From Nitrospira sp. (GTDB lineage: Bacteria > Nitrospirota > Nitrospiria > Nitrospirales > Nitrospiraceae), in contig JAHBWU010000035.1 of assembly GCA_019636835.1 (NCBI GenBank), positions 1 to 38,870 on the forward strand: DNA of 38,870 nt. The letters run 5' to 3'. The stretch's first letter is position 1. Each line of letters begins with the position of its first letter. Below the pieces are notes generated by a model that was not told where the DNA came from, did no database searches, and worked only from the letters and a program-made list of their open reading frames with translations. Made by a program: the position numbers and the translations under genes. Positions 9,450-17,224 of the stretch are shown here, in pieces.

Positions 9450-9923
9450 ATGGTCCCGTCAGACTCCGGATTCCATGCCTGGGTCATGCCCTTCATGATA
9501 TTTCTCAACCTGTCCCTGGGAACTCTAGTTGCCGCAGTCGGGTTCTGGCTCATATGGGGGGGAACCGTCTCTCCAGTCATCGTGGTTGGATGGGCTCTGA
9601 CCGTGGGGCTGTTCTTATGGTTCAGGACGGAGTCAATCACGGAACTATGGGCATGGTCCACCTTGTTGCTCGGCCTGGAAAGCTTTGCCTGGCCGTTGGT
9701 GTTGATGATTCAACTCAGGGGCCAGGGAGAATCACTTCCCGAATCTGAGATGGGAACGATCCTTTCAGCAGTCGTGCTGGGTCTCTTCTCAGCTGTGTTT
9801 TGGATTTCGTTTTCCTACGGCCTGTTCAAACGAGCACGTAAGCTGGGTCCGGCTCCACCCGTGGAGCAAGTTGCGACAGTGCCGACTTCTGGGGCGAAAA
9901 AAAAGAAGAAGAAAGGCATCTAG
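9450..9923 (+). CDS. Hypothetical four-helix membrane protein with poly-lysine tail
   Basis: I do not recognise a named family. The 157-residue product has about four hydrophobic helices (near residues 17-37, 41-58, 67-88 and 104-125) and a cytoplasm-like tail ending in six lysines (GAKKKKKKGI), encoded over a run of eight A bases at 9897-9904 that could be slippage-prone. No good ribosome binding site precedes the ATG at 9450, so the start is uncertain; internal ATGs near 9486 are alternatives. It ends two bases before the convergent priA stop. The hydrophobicity pattern and clean length argue for a real gene. Confidence 0.65.
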   Translation: MVPSDSGFHAWVMPFMIFLNLSLGTLVAAVGFWLIWGGTVSPVIVVGWALTVGLFLWFRTESITELWAWSTLLLGLESFAWPLVLMIQLRGQGESLPESEMGTILSAVVLGLFSAVFWISFSYGLFKRARKLGPAPPVEQVATVPTSGAKKKKKKGI

Positions 9924-9925
9924 CC

Positions 9926-12238
9926 TTATCCATTCTCGATCGGGTCTATGTCGACGACGAATTTGATCCGCCCCTTGCGGTACTCTCGCTCCATTTTCTG
10001 GACGGAATCATGGATCCGTCGGCTTAGGGCGGTGAGAGCAGTTCCTTTTACCAAGATGCGATACTGCTGGTGGTCTTTTGAACGTCTGCGTATTGCCGGC
10101 ACCGGCCCTAAAACAGTTAGAGGATCTTGATCACGGGCATTCTGTTCAAGGTCCGCACCCCATCGCTTAGCGGCCTCTTCGACAATCCTAAGGTCTTTCC
10201 CGGTGACCGAGAGATCAGCCAAGTGGCAGACAGGCGGATAATGAAGAAGCCGGCGTGCAGCGAATTCTTCATTGTAGAATTGATTGGGATCTCCTGAGAT
10301 CAAAGCCTGTACAGCATGATGTGTAGGAAGGCGCGTCTGTACGATGACTCGCCCTCCGGTAGACGCCGGACATGTCAGGTTGGCCGCATCAACCAGCAGG
10401 TGATAAGTGCGCTCTGCTGCACGAAATTCCGAGACGTGCAGTCCGGAATCTGCGTGAAGGACTCCCACCAGGCCGTAGCGGGGTAGTGGCCCCCGGCGAA
10501 ACAGCGCTTGGGTACCAATGAGAATATCCCATGTGCCAGACTTGGCCCCTTCCCATAGAGCCCGCGCCGATGCTGAATGTCGGAGTGTGTCGCGATCGAG
10601 CCGGGCGATTTTAGCCTGTGGGAATAAGCGACGAGCTTCGACTTCAACACGTTCGGTGCCGTATCCCACAGGACTCATATTATGAGGAGTACGGCACAAC
10701 GGGCAGTGATCCGGCAACCGATCTACCTTACCACAGTAGCGGCACGTCAGCCTGCCGGCTTCACGATAATAGGTAAGCGGCACAATACAGGAATCGCAAC
10801 GAGAGACCCAGCCACAGTCTCGACAAACCAAGGTCCCGGCATAACCTTTCCTATTGAGGAAGAGCAGAATCTTAGCATGGTTCTGTAAGGCATCGTGCAT
10901 TGCCCGGATGAGTTTGTGGCTGAAGAGAGTTCCTGCTGGCTCGTTGCGGAGATCAACGAGATCAATCGTAGGTTGAAGAGCGACTTCTTGCGGCACGTGG
11001 TGGATCTCAGCGTCGGTATCGAACCTCGATTCAAGAGATGGGTGATCCGAGGCCAGTACAACGAGTGCCCGTTCGCTCTCAGCTCTCAAGTGAGCCACCT
11101 CTCTGGCATGATAACGAGGCTCCTGAGGTTCTTTCAGGGCAGGATCCTCTTCTCCTTCCACCCAGATCAGCCCGATCGATTTAAGAGGCGAAAATATGGC
11201 TGAACGGGTTCCTACGACTATCGAGGGAACCTGTCCTTGACTCGGTTGCCATTGATCCAATTCTGAAGATGGACGTGCGAGGATAATTTGGAGGCCCGTG
11301 AGTTTTGAGAGCGATTGTTTCAACCACGTGGTTTTCGAGATCCCACCGGTGAGAACTATGGCGGATCGTTTCATTGAGTGCGTCTGCTGAATGGCATCGA
11401 CAAGCCGACTGAGTCGGTGTTCCCACGGAGCATGGAGCACGAGTTTCCTCATGTGGTTGCTGTGAAGGCAGTGCGCGACGTGCGTTTTCCATGAGGAGTC
11501 GACCTCCGGCAGCGTTTCAGTGGGCCGAATGCCGTCCACGGACGTTTGGCGATCATGCTCGTCCAAGGTGCGTCTTCTACGCGGCTTTTGGAAGTCTATG
11601 TGGTCGTTGTTCATAGGTAGGAGCGCTATCCATGACTTGTTGATGAGAGCATCGATCCCCCGCGCCACGTTTCCCTGTCGAGTTGATTGAAGTGTCGAGG
11701 ACAGGATTCCTGGAGTTCGTCGGGCTATTCGGTCGAGAGTCGGCTTCAAATAGTCTGGACAAAGGCCGGCTTCCAAGGCCGCGCGACCCTGCGGAGTGGC
11801 CACGTATCGCGCGCGGGAAGTTTTTTGCGGTGCCATCGAGAATATGAGCCGAAGACACTGGCCCCAAGGTGCGACGTAATATTCTGCGATCTTGCGGGAT
11901 AGTTCGAACAACGCCGGAGGCAGTGTAGAAGCTTGCCCATCGTGATCTAGAGAGCGGATTTCTCTAATGGAAGCAGACTTTATCTCGGCCGCAAGGTGAT
12001 TACTCAGAGAGATGACGACTCCTTCCAGCACCGTACGTCCAAACGGCACAAGGACACGACGCCCTATTACTATGGACTGGGCTAAGGTGGGAGGGACGCG
12101 ATAGGTGAAGGCCTTCGCGATATGGCGAGGCAGGACAACGTCTGCATAGAGTACCTCCATTCGATGAGGAAGGGTCGAGGTCTCATCGGAAGCCATGTCA
12201 CATTCTAACAGTCTGGAAATGCGAAGGACACCGGACAC
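9926..12238 (-). CDS. priA: PriA-like primosomal protein N' with degenerate helicase motifs
   Basis: PriA recognises stalled forks and reloads the replicative helicase. This 770-residue protein keeps the N-terminal DNA-binding domain (from about residue 27, EVLYADVVLPRHIAKAFTY), the eight-cysteine zinc module (about 472-515) and the C-terminal domain. Sequence around GTRSAIFSPL, RYHARE and FRAAERT aligns with PriA. The ATPase motifs are lost: the Walker A TGSGKT position reads APWEHR (about 270-275), DEEHD reads EGEED (about 361-365), GSATPS reads ASDHPS, and the AGRAGR motif reads roughly AANLTCP. It is probably structural rather than a working helicase. A GTG start at 12238 has GAGGG upstream; ATG at 12196 or 12160 is possible. 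Confidence 0.88.
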   Translation of the reverse strand: MSGVLRISRLLECDMASDETSTLPHRMEVLYADVVLPRHIAKAFTYRVPPTLAQSIVIGRRVLVPFGRTVLEGVVISLSNHLAAEIKSASIREIRSLDHDGQASTLPPALFELSRKIAEYYVAPWGQCLRLIFSMAPQKTSRARYVATPQGRAALEAGLCPDYLKPTLDRIARRTPGILSSTLQSTRQGNVARGIDALINKSWIALLPMNNDHIDFQKPRRRRTLDEHDRQTSVDGIRPTETLPEVDSSWKTHVAHCLHSNHMRKLVLHAPWEHRLSRLVDAIQQTHSMKRSAIVLTGGISKTTWLKQSLSKLTGLQIILARPSSELDQWQPSQGQVPSIVVGTRSAIFSPLKSIGLIWVEGEEDPALKEPQEPRYHAREVAHLRAESERALVVLASDHPSLESRFDTDAEIHHVPQEVALQPTIDLVDLRNEPAGTLFSHKLIRAMHDALQNHAKILLFLNRKGYAGTLVCRDCGWVSRCDSCIVPLTYYREAGRLTCRYCGKVDRLPDHCPLCRTPHNMSPVGYGTERVEVEARRLFPQAKIARLDRDTLRHSASARALWEGAKSGTWDILIGTQALFRRGPLPRYGLVGVLHADSGLHVSEFRAAERTYHLLVDAANLTCPASTGGRVIVQTRLPTHHAVQALISGDPNQFYNEEFAARRLLHYPPVCHLADLSVTGKDLRIVEEAAKRWGADLEQNARDQDPLTVLGPVPAIRRRSKDHQQYRILVKGTALTALSRRIHDSVQKMEREYRKGRIKFVVDIDPIENG

Positions 12239-12326
12239 ATCAGCGCCCTCAGGCAGGAAGGTACTGGTTGGACAAGGTCGTTGAGAGGAGAATCAAAATA
12301 CCAATGCACTCCGGCCTAGTCCGATG

Positions 12327-13889
12327 CTATTCCGTTGGAGTTCCGGCGGGTGACAGCTGAGGAGGGGTATCCTGTTTGTTGTTGGTTGTTGGCGTAGTGC
12401 CACTTGCCTCGGGGTTATCGACGGCACCTGATCCATCCTTCGCAGGAACCTGGGAAGAATCGCCGACTGACAAGATCCCTCGGCCAGAGGAACCAGCTGT
12501 GTCTGAAGCAGCAGGCGGGAAGGTCGGTTGGTCGTTATTTTCACGTGCACTTAAACTCGAAGGATTGTGTTCGAGCCTTTGCACTTGAGTCTGCACGTCA
12601 GGTTTAAGTGCTGGAGCATCAGAGGTATAGAGAAGAATTTCCACGCGGCGATTCCTCGTGCGGCCCTCCTCCACCGTATTAGAGGCAGTCGGTTTGGTGT
12701 CACCGAGTCCCACCGCAGTGATCCGCTCCGGTTCCACACCGCCCTTTTCTACGAGATAGCGGAGGACGCCGTTTGCGCGCACTTTGGACAGTTCCCAATT
12801 GCTTGGATACCGCGACTTGAGCGAAGGGCCGATCTCCACGTTATCCGTATGACCTTCGATTCGGATCATCCTCATGTCCCCGCTGGTGCGCAGGTATTCA
12901 ATCAACTGATCGAGCACGTTGTAATTTTCAACCTTAATAGCCGCATCCCCGGAGTCGTAGTGCAAGAACTTCGCTAAATCCCCAAGATTGAGTCGGCTTT
13001 GTCCTGATGCATCCTGTATTTTTAACTTGCTGGATACTAGATCTGCCGGGACCGTTTGACCGGCATGAGTCGCGGGCAACTCCGAGGTTGCTCCCAGCGG
13101 GTGAGTGAGGGGTGCGGTGTATCCAACGAGCTTGAACCGGTCTCCTTTGATGACACGAGTGTTGGCCTTAAGAACAATGGCGGCTGCCGTGTGAGATTCC
13201 ACCGACAGCACTTTGAGTTGGCCGATCTTTCGTGGAGGGAGCCCGGGGCTGTGACGGTGGATATCGAGGAGGTCGCCGGTCTTTAGTCCATCCTCCCTCC
13301 CTTGATCCAGGTACACAACATTTGACTGTGAAACCAGCGTCATCGTCCGGTCGGCCTGGAGTTCAACGATCATACCCTCGAGGTCAGAGGTCTTCGACGC
13401 AAAACTCGTCACGGTGTCTGGAACTGGAGCCACAAAACGCATAACAGGGTCCCCGGGGGAAATCGGTGCGTAGCTGAGCACGGCCTCCACAGTCGTGAGA
13501 GCATGGTCGGCGGCAGTCACCTTCACGACCGCCGAACGATTCATGACAAAACCGAGGTATTCCTTAGTCACAGGATGGAACACCTTTCGAACCCGCCGGT
13601 AGACAGTGAAGAGATCGCCCACTGCTACTTCAGCGGGGTTGTTCAGTTTGAGATAGAGAGAATCTCGCTTCCCGAGAAGCATTCGATTGCCCGTTGACTG
13701 ATTGTCACCTGTTATCAAGTTTACGGTTCCGTCGATCGGGGAAGTTTTCTGGATGGCGCCACTGGAAAATGCGAGCGCAGTTTCTGAAAACCGAATGGAA
13801 TCAATCTCCGGTGTCTGTGCTAGTGCTCCGTCGATGGAGACGCCGATTCCTAAACACAGGACTAAGACAAGGGACGCCAAGGTTTTCAT
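12327..13889 (-). CDS. Secreted OmpA-family peptidoglycan-binding protein
   Basis: A 520-residue exported protein. Residues 1-25 form a signal peptide ending near ALAQ. Residues about 50-255 hold two beta-rich stretches, each with a GDL motif followed by basic or aromatic strands; I cannot name this region. Residues about 320-422 are an OmpA C-terminal domain (RIEGHTDN, NWELSKVRA, GLGDTKP, NRRVEILL), which binds peptidoglycan and would anchor the protein in the periplasm. The last 95 residues are low-complexity and rich in Pro, Ser and Thr. The ATG has AAGGA seven bases upstream. A strong-looking promoter lies 37 bases before the start. priA follows in the same direction after 88 bases. Confidence 0.88.
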   Translation of the reverse strand: MKTLASLVLVLCLGIGVSIDGALAQTPEIDSIRFSETALAFSSGAIQKTSPIDGTVNLITGDNQSTGNRMLLGKRDSLYLKLNNPAEVAVGDLFTVYRRVRKVFHPVTKEYLGFVMNRSAVVKVTAADHALTTVEAVLSYAPISPGDPVMRFVAPVPDTVTSFASKTSDLEGMIVELQADRTMTLVSQSNVVYLDQGREDGLKTGDLLDIHRHSPGLPPRKIGQLKVLSVESHTAAAIVLKANTRVIKGDRFKLVGYTAPLTHPLGATSELPATHAGQTVPADLVSSKLKIQDASGQSRLNLGDLAKFLHYDSGDAAIKVENYNVLDQLIEYLRTSGDMRMIRIEGHTDNVEIGPSLKSRYPSNWELSKVRANGVLRYLVEKGGVEPERITAVGLGDTKPTASNTVEEGRTRNRRVEILLYTSDAPALKPDVQTQVQRLEHNPSSLSARENNDQPTFPPAASDTAGSSGRGILSVGDSSQVPAKDGSGAVDNPEASGTTPTTNNKQDTPPQLSPAGTPTE

Positions 13890-13925
13890 AGGTTGATTCC
13901 TTCTGAGGCTAGTATTACTTGAAAA

Positions 13926-13953
13926 AACATAGCAAAAGACACTGTATTGTCAA
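13926..13953 (-). promoter_or_regulatory. Sigma70-type promoter of the OmpA-family gene
   Basis: Read on the minus strand, a consensus TTGACA (-35, at 13948-13953) is followed after 16 bases by TATGTT (-10, at 13926-13931). Transcription would start near 13919, leaving a leader of about 30 bases before the ATG at 13889. The -35 hexamer sits inside one copy of an 11-bp tandem repeat, so a second TTGACA lies exactly 11 bases further upstream. Confidence 0.6.
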
Positions 13954-13965
13954 GGTATTGTCAAG
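13944..13965. repeat. Perfect 11-bp tandem repeat overlapping the -35 region
   Basis: GTATTGTCAAG occurs twice back to back. In the minus sense each copy carries TTGACAATAC. The spacing of 11 bases is close to one helical turn, so the copies could also be operator half-sites for a regulator of the OmpA-family gene, or simply a replication-slippage duplication. Confidence 0.9.
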
Positions 13966-14063
13966 AATTTGAGCTGATTGGTAGGAGTTTGACGGACCGT
14001 TCTTTCCGATGGTAACGTGGTGTCCTATACTCAATATCTCTATCCGGGGAGAGTAACTGACCG

Positions 14064-14324
14064 ATGAATGGTGATGAAAAAAAAGATCAACCTCTCTCCA
14101 GGGGCTTCCGTCAGAAGGAACGAATCGATACACAAATCCATCGGCGACGGAAGGTCAAGGTGTTTTCTCCTCTCGAATCGGAATGGGAGAGTTCACAGGC
14201 CGGATCATCCTCTTGTGGGGTGACGAACAAATCGAAAGAGATGAGACGCTTGATGCCTGATCGTGAGTTGCAACAAGAACCGAACCACTCAACCTACTCT
14301 CCGCTCTCTGACCACCATACCTAG
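14064..14324 (+). CDS. Small basic hypothetical protein
   Basis: An 86-residue reading frame with a purine-rich GGGGAGAG ten bases before its ATG. The product is hydrophilic, rich in Lys, Arg, Gln and Ser, with a basic stretch (IHRRRKVKVF) and no membrane segment or recognisable domain. It lies between the divergent OmpA-family gene and the complex I operon and is separated from nuoA by 126 bases. The ribosome binding site supports it, but composition alone does not prove that it is translated. Confidence 0.45.
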   Translation: MNGDEKKDQPLSRGFRQKERIDTQIHRRRKVKVFSPLESEWESSQAGSSSCGVTNKSKEMRRLMPDRELQQEPNHSTYSPLSDHHT

Positions 14325-14407
14325 GGCTTTCGGGTCCTGCCGGAATTAGGTCCTTTGTTCGCTTGCTATCCCTGAGACCGGGGCACTAAGATTTCATGCA
14401 TCAGATC

Positions 14408-14413
14408 TATAAT
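14408..14413 (+). promoter_or_regulatory. Candidate -10 box of the nuo operon
   Basis: A perfect TATAAT sits 37 bases before the nuoA ATG, which would put the start of transcription near 14420. No convincing -35 hexamer is present at 16-18 bases upstream (the sequence there is CACTAAG-like), so it is either activator-dependent or a chance match. Confidence 0.4.
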
Positions 14414-14450
14414 ACCCTTTCCAGGTCAATACTTTGTGAGAGAAAACTAA

Positions 14451-14834
14451 ATGACCGGAACCGAAGTTCTTGTTGAATATCTGACGAAGTTTTTCCCGGT
14501 CTTTCTCTTTATCTTTGTCACATTAGCCTTTGGGGTTGTGACCTTGCTGGTCAGTTATTTTGTGCAGCCCAGGTATCCGGAACCGGAAAAATTATCGACC
14601 TACGAATGTGGGGCCGAACCATTTTCCGACGCCCGTATGCCGTTCCCCGTCAGGTATTACATTTTTGCGATGTTGTTCGTCATCTTCGACATTGAAGTGA
14701 TCTTCCTCTACCCGTGGGCGGTCGTATTCACCAAGATCGGGGTGATTGGGTTGATCGAAATGATTATTTTTATTGGACTGTTCATCGTGGCCTACGTGTA
14801 TGCCTGGCGAAAAGGCGCGTTGGAGTGGGACTGA
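14451..14834 (+). CDS. nuoA: NADH-quinone oxidoreductase subunit A
   Basis: A 127-residue membrane subunit of complex I with three predicted helices (about residues 13-37, 67-88 and 96-117). The conserved loop [23 protein letters not shown] contains the cysteine that reports on the quinone-site conformation in homologues. NuoA sits at the junction of peripheral and membrane arms. It is the first gene of the cluster, starts at an ATG with only a weak ribosome binding site, and is followed by nuoB after seven bases. Length and motifs are normal. Confidence 0.96.
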   Translation: MTGTEVLVEYLTKFFPVFLFIFVTLAFGVVTLLVSYFVQPRYPEPEKLSTYECGAEPFSDARMPFPVRYYIFAMLFVIFDIEVIFLYPWAVVFTKIGVIGLIEMIIFIGLFIVAYVYAWRKGALEWD

Positions 14835-14841
14835 GGGTTGT

Positions 14842-15369
14842 ATGGGACTGATTCAACTGGGGCGGCATGAGAAAGACGGGACTCCGGATGTCATCACGGG
14901 GTCTCTTGAAAAGGCCGTGAACTGGGCGAGGAAGGGCTCTCTCTGGCCAATGACCTTCGGGCTTGCCTGCTGCGCCATCGAAATGATGGCGGCCGTTTCT
15001 TCTCGATACGACATGGATCGGTTCGGGGCAGGAGTGTTTCGTGGTTCACCGCGGCAGTCGGATCTGATGATCGTCGCCGGAACTGTGTGCCGACGCATGG
15101 CGCCGGTCATTCGAAAGATTTACGATCAAATGCCGGAACCCAAATACGTGATTGCGATGGGCTCCTGTGCCACCTCAGGGAACATCTATGATAGTTACAG
15201 TGTCGTGCAGGGAGTCGACCGATTTATTCCCGTTGACATTTATGTGCCCGGTTGCCCCCCGACTCCAGAGGCGCTCTTGGACGGGATCCTAAAACTGCAA
15301 GAGCGCATTATGCAAAAGCGTGTGTTTGTGACTCAACCGGAGCAGGTCAAGGCCAGTCTGAAGATCTGA
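14842..15369 (+). CDS. nuoB: NADH-quinone oxidoreductase subunit B
   Basis: A 175-residue subunit carrying the terminal [4Fe-4S] cluster N2 that passes electrons to quinone. The ligands are visible: the tandem cysteines in LACCAIEMM, the cysteine in GSCATSGN, and that in [10 protein letters not shown]. The peripheral helix and [15 protein letters not shown] segment are typical. The ATG at 14842, preceded by GAGGG, gives the usual N-terminus; an upstream frame opening at 14773 would overlap nuoA and add unrelated residues. It is followed by nuoC after nine bases. Confidence 0.97.
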   Translation: MGLIQLGRHEKDGTPDVITGSLEKAVNWARKGSLWPMTFGLACCAIEMMAAVSSRYDMDRFGAGVFRGSPRQSDLMIVAGTVCRRMAPVIRKIYDQMPEPKYVIAMGSCATSGNIYDSYSVVQGVDRFIPVDIYVPGCPPTPEALLDGILKLQERIMQKRVFVTQPEQVKASLKI

Positions 15370-15378
15370 CGCGTCGTT

Positions 15379-15876
15379 ATGCATCCACTGCTCCAGCGAA
15401 TTCAGCAAACGTTTTCGGTCGGAGTCACCGGCTTGGCTGAGTGGCGAGGCGATGTAGCGGTGACTGTCTCGCGTGACAAACTCCGTGAAGTTGCTCAGTT
15501 TTTGCGCAACGATCCCGGAATGGATTTCGATTACATCGTCCATGTGAGCTCCGTGGATTGGCCTGACGACGAAGAGCGATTCGAAGTCGTGTGGGAGTTC
15601 TACTCGATTCGGAAGCGGCATCGCATTCGACTTAAGACGCGGGTGCCTGAATCGGATTGCGTCGTCGATTCCTTGACGGATCTTTGGAAAGGTGCCGACT
15701 TCATGGAACGTGAAGTGTTCGACATGATGGGTATCCGGTTTCGAAATCATCCCGATCTTCGCCGGATTTTAATGCCTGATGACTATACCGAAGGCTACCC
15801 GTTGCGTAAAGATTTTCCACTTCGGGGCAAAGGTTGGCGTGATACGTTTGATTTTCTGGACGAAGTTCCACGATAG
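15379..15876 (+). CDS. nuoC: NADH-quinone oxidoreductase subunit C
   Basis: A 165-residue hydrophilic subunit of the connecting (Q) module, the homologue of the mitochondrial 30-kDa subunit. The family signature EREVFDMMGIRFRNHPDLRRIL is present near residues 111-132, followed by the GYPLRKDFPLRG tail that packs on NuoD. It is separate from nuoD, unlike the NuoCD fusion of enterobacteria. Its spacing to nuoD is 14 bases. Confidence 0.96.
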   Translation: MHPLLQRIQQTFSVGVTGLAEWRGDVAVTVSRDKLREVAQFLRNDPGMDFDYIVHVSSVDWPDDEERFEVVWEFYSIRKRHRIRLKTRVPESDCVVDSLTDLWKGADFMEREVFDMMGIRFRNHPDLRRILMPDDYTEGYPLRKDFPLRGKGWRDTFDFLDEVPR

Positions 15877-15890
15877 GATGCTCCGCTAGC

Positions 15891-17138
15891 ATGGCATTCG
15901 AAGACCAACGAACCACCGTTTATAAAATAGTCAACCCGGAACACCCGGAAAGCGAGACGCTTCCGACCTTACGAACTGAAGAGCTTTTGCTCAATATGGG
16001 GCCACAACACCCCAGCACCCATGGGGTGCTGAAAGTGATTCTAGAGCTGGAAGGGGAGCGGTTAGTGAAATCTACACCGGTGATGGGATATCTCCACCGG
16101 GGAGTAGAAAAACTTGCCGAAGACGGCACGTATCATCAGTTCATTCCTCATACGGATCGGCTCGACTATGTCTGCGCGATGTACAACAACTTTGCCTATT
16201 GTCGTGCTGTCGAAAAACTCTTGAATTTACAAGTCCCAGAGCGGGCGGAATATCTTCGGACACTCGTTGCGGAGGTTCAGCGCATCATTGGGCACCAATT
16301 TTGGCTGAGCGCCCAGGCGCTTGACATCGGGGCCATGACCGTCTTTTTTTACTGTTTTCGGGATCGGGAAATCCTGCTCGATTGGTTCGACGAGCTGTGT
16401 GGAGCTCGTCTCACAACGAGCTGGTACCGGATCGGTGGGGTTGAGCGGGACCTGACTCCCTCATTGATCGACAAGCTCAAACAGTTCCTGGATTATTTCC
16501 CACCGAAGATCGACGAATATCAAGTGTTTCTCGAACGAAACCGCATTTGGCTTGGGCGCACCAAGGGGGTCGCCGTGATCTCCGCCGAAGATGCGGTCAG
16601 TTTTGGACTGAGCGGACCGGTTCTTCGTGGGTCCGGCGTGGACTACGATCTTCGCAAATACGAGCCCTATAGCGCGTATCCAAAGTGCGAGTTCAGCGTG
16701 CCGGTCGGAAAAAACGGGGATACGTACGATCGCTACTGGATTCGGGTGATGGAGCTCTACGAAAGCGTCAAGATCATTCGACAATGTCTGGAGCAGATGC
16801 AGGAGGGACCCATCATGGCGGATGTTCCAAGCGTGACGCTCCCGCCGAAAGAACGAGTTTTTACAAACCTGGAGGCGATGATCCAACAGTTCAAGCTCTT
16901 CTCGCAGGGGTTCGATGCTCCGCCGGGAGAAATCTACTGCGGCACAGAGGCACACAAAGGGGAATTGGGTTTTTACATCGTCAGTACGGGGGGAGGAAAG
17001 CCCTATCGACTGAAGATTCGTGCCCCTTCGTTCGTGCACATGGGCGCGTTCGATCATATGGCCAGAGGGTATATGATCTCAGATGCCTGTACCATCTTCG
17101 GGACATACGATGTCGTGATGGGCGAATGCGACAGATAG
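15891..17138 (+). CDS. nuoD: NADH-quinone oxidoreductase subunit D
   Basis: A 415-residue subunit that, with NuoB, forms the quinone-reduction site. The N-terminal motif NMGPQHPSTHG near residue 35 contains the quinone-site histidine, and the C-terminus ends in the conserved VMGECDR. The GYLHRGVEKL segment is also typical. The [NiFe] cysteines of the related hydrogenases are absent, as in genuine complex I. An 86-base gap separates it from nuoG. In many operons nuoE and nuoF would come next; here they are missing. Confidence 0.97.
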   Translation: MAFEDQRTTVYKIVNPEHPESETLPTLRTEELLLNMGPQHPSTHGVLKVILELEGERLVKSTPVMGYLHRGVEKLAEDGTYHQFIPHTDRLDYVCAMYNNFAYCRAVEKLLNLQVPERAEYLRTLVAEVQRIIGHQFWLSAQALDIGAMTVFFYCFRDREILLDWFDELCGARLTTSWYRIGGVERDLTPSLIDKLKQFLDYFPPKIDEYQVFLERNRIWLGRTKGVAVISAEDAVSFGLSGPVLRGSGVDYDLRKYEPYSAYPKCEFSVPVGKNGDTYDRYWIRVMELYESVKIIRQCLEQMQEGPIMADVPSVTLPPKERVFTNLEAMIQQFKLFSQGFDAPPGEIYCGTEAHKGELGFYIVSTGGGKPYRLKIRAPSFVHMGAFDHMARGYMISDACTIFGTYDVVMGECDR

Positions 17139-17224
17139 AATGTGAAACGCGAGATGCGAACAGTGAAGGGTAACATCAGGGTTTTGTTTTACGGGTCACG
17201 GTTGTCCTTTCACGGAGAAGAACT

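Noticed and set aside
11329..11358. TGGISKTTW in PriA as a surviving Walker A motif
   Set aside because: By position relative to GTRSAIF and the upstream segment it aligns with motif Ia (PEIALTPQ), and it lacks the GKT/GKS core.
14773..14841. Upstream extension of nuoB
   Set aside because: It lies within nuoA and adds residues unlike any NuoB N-terminus; the ATG at 14842 has its own GAGGG.
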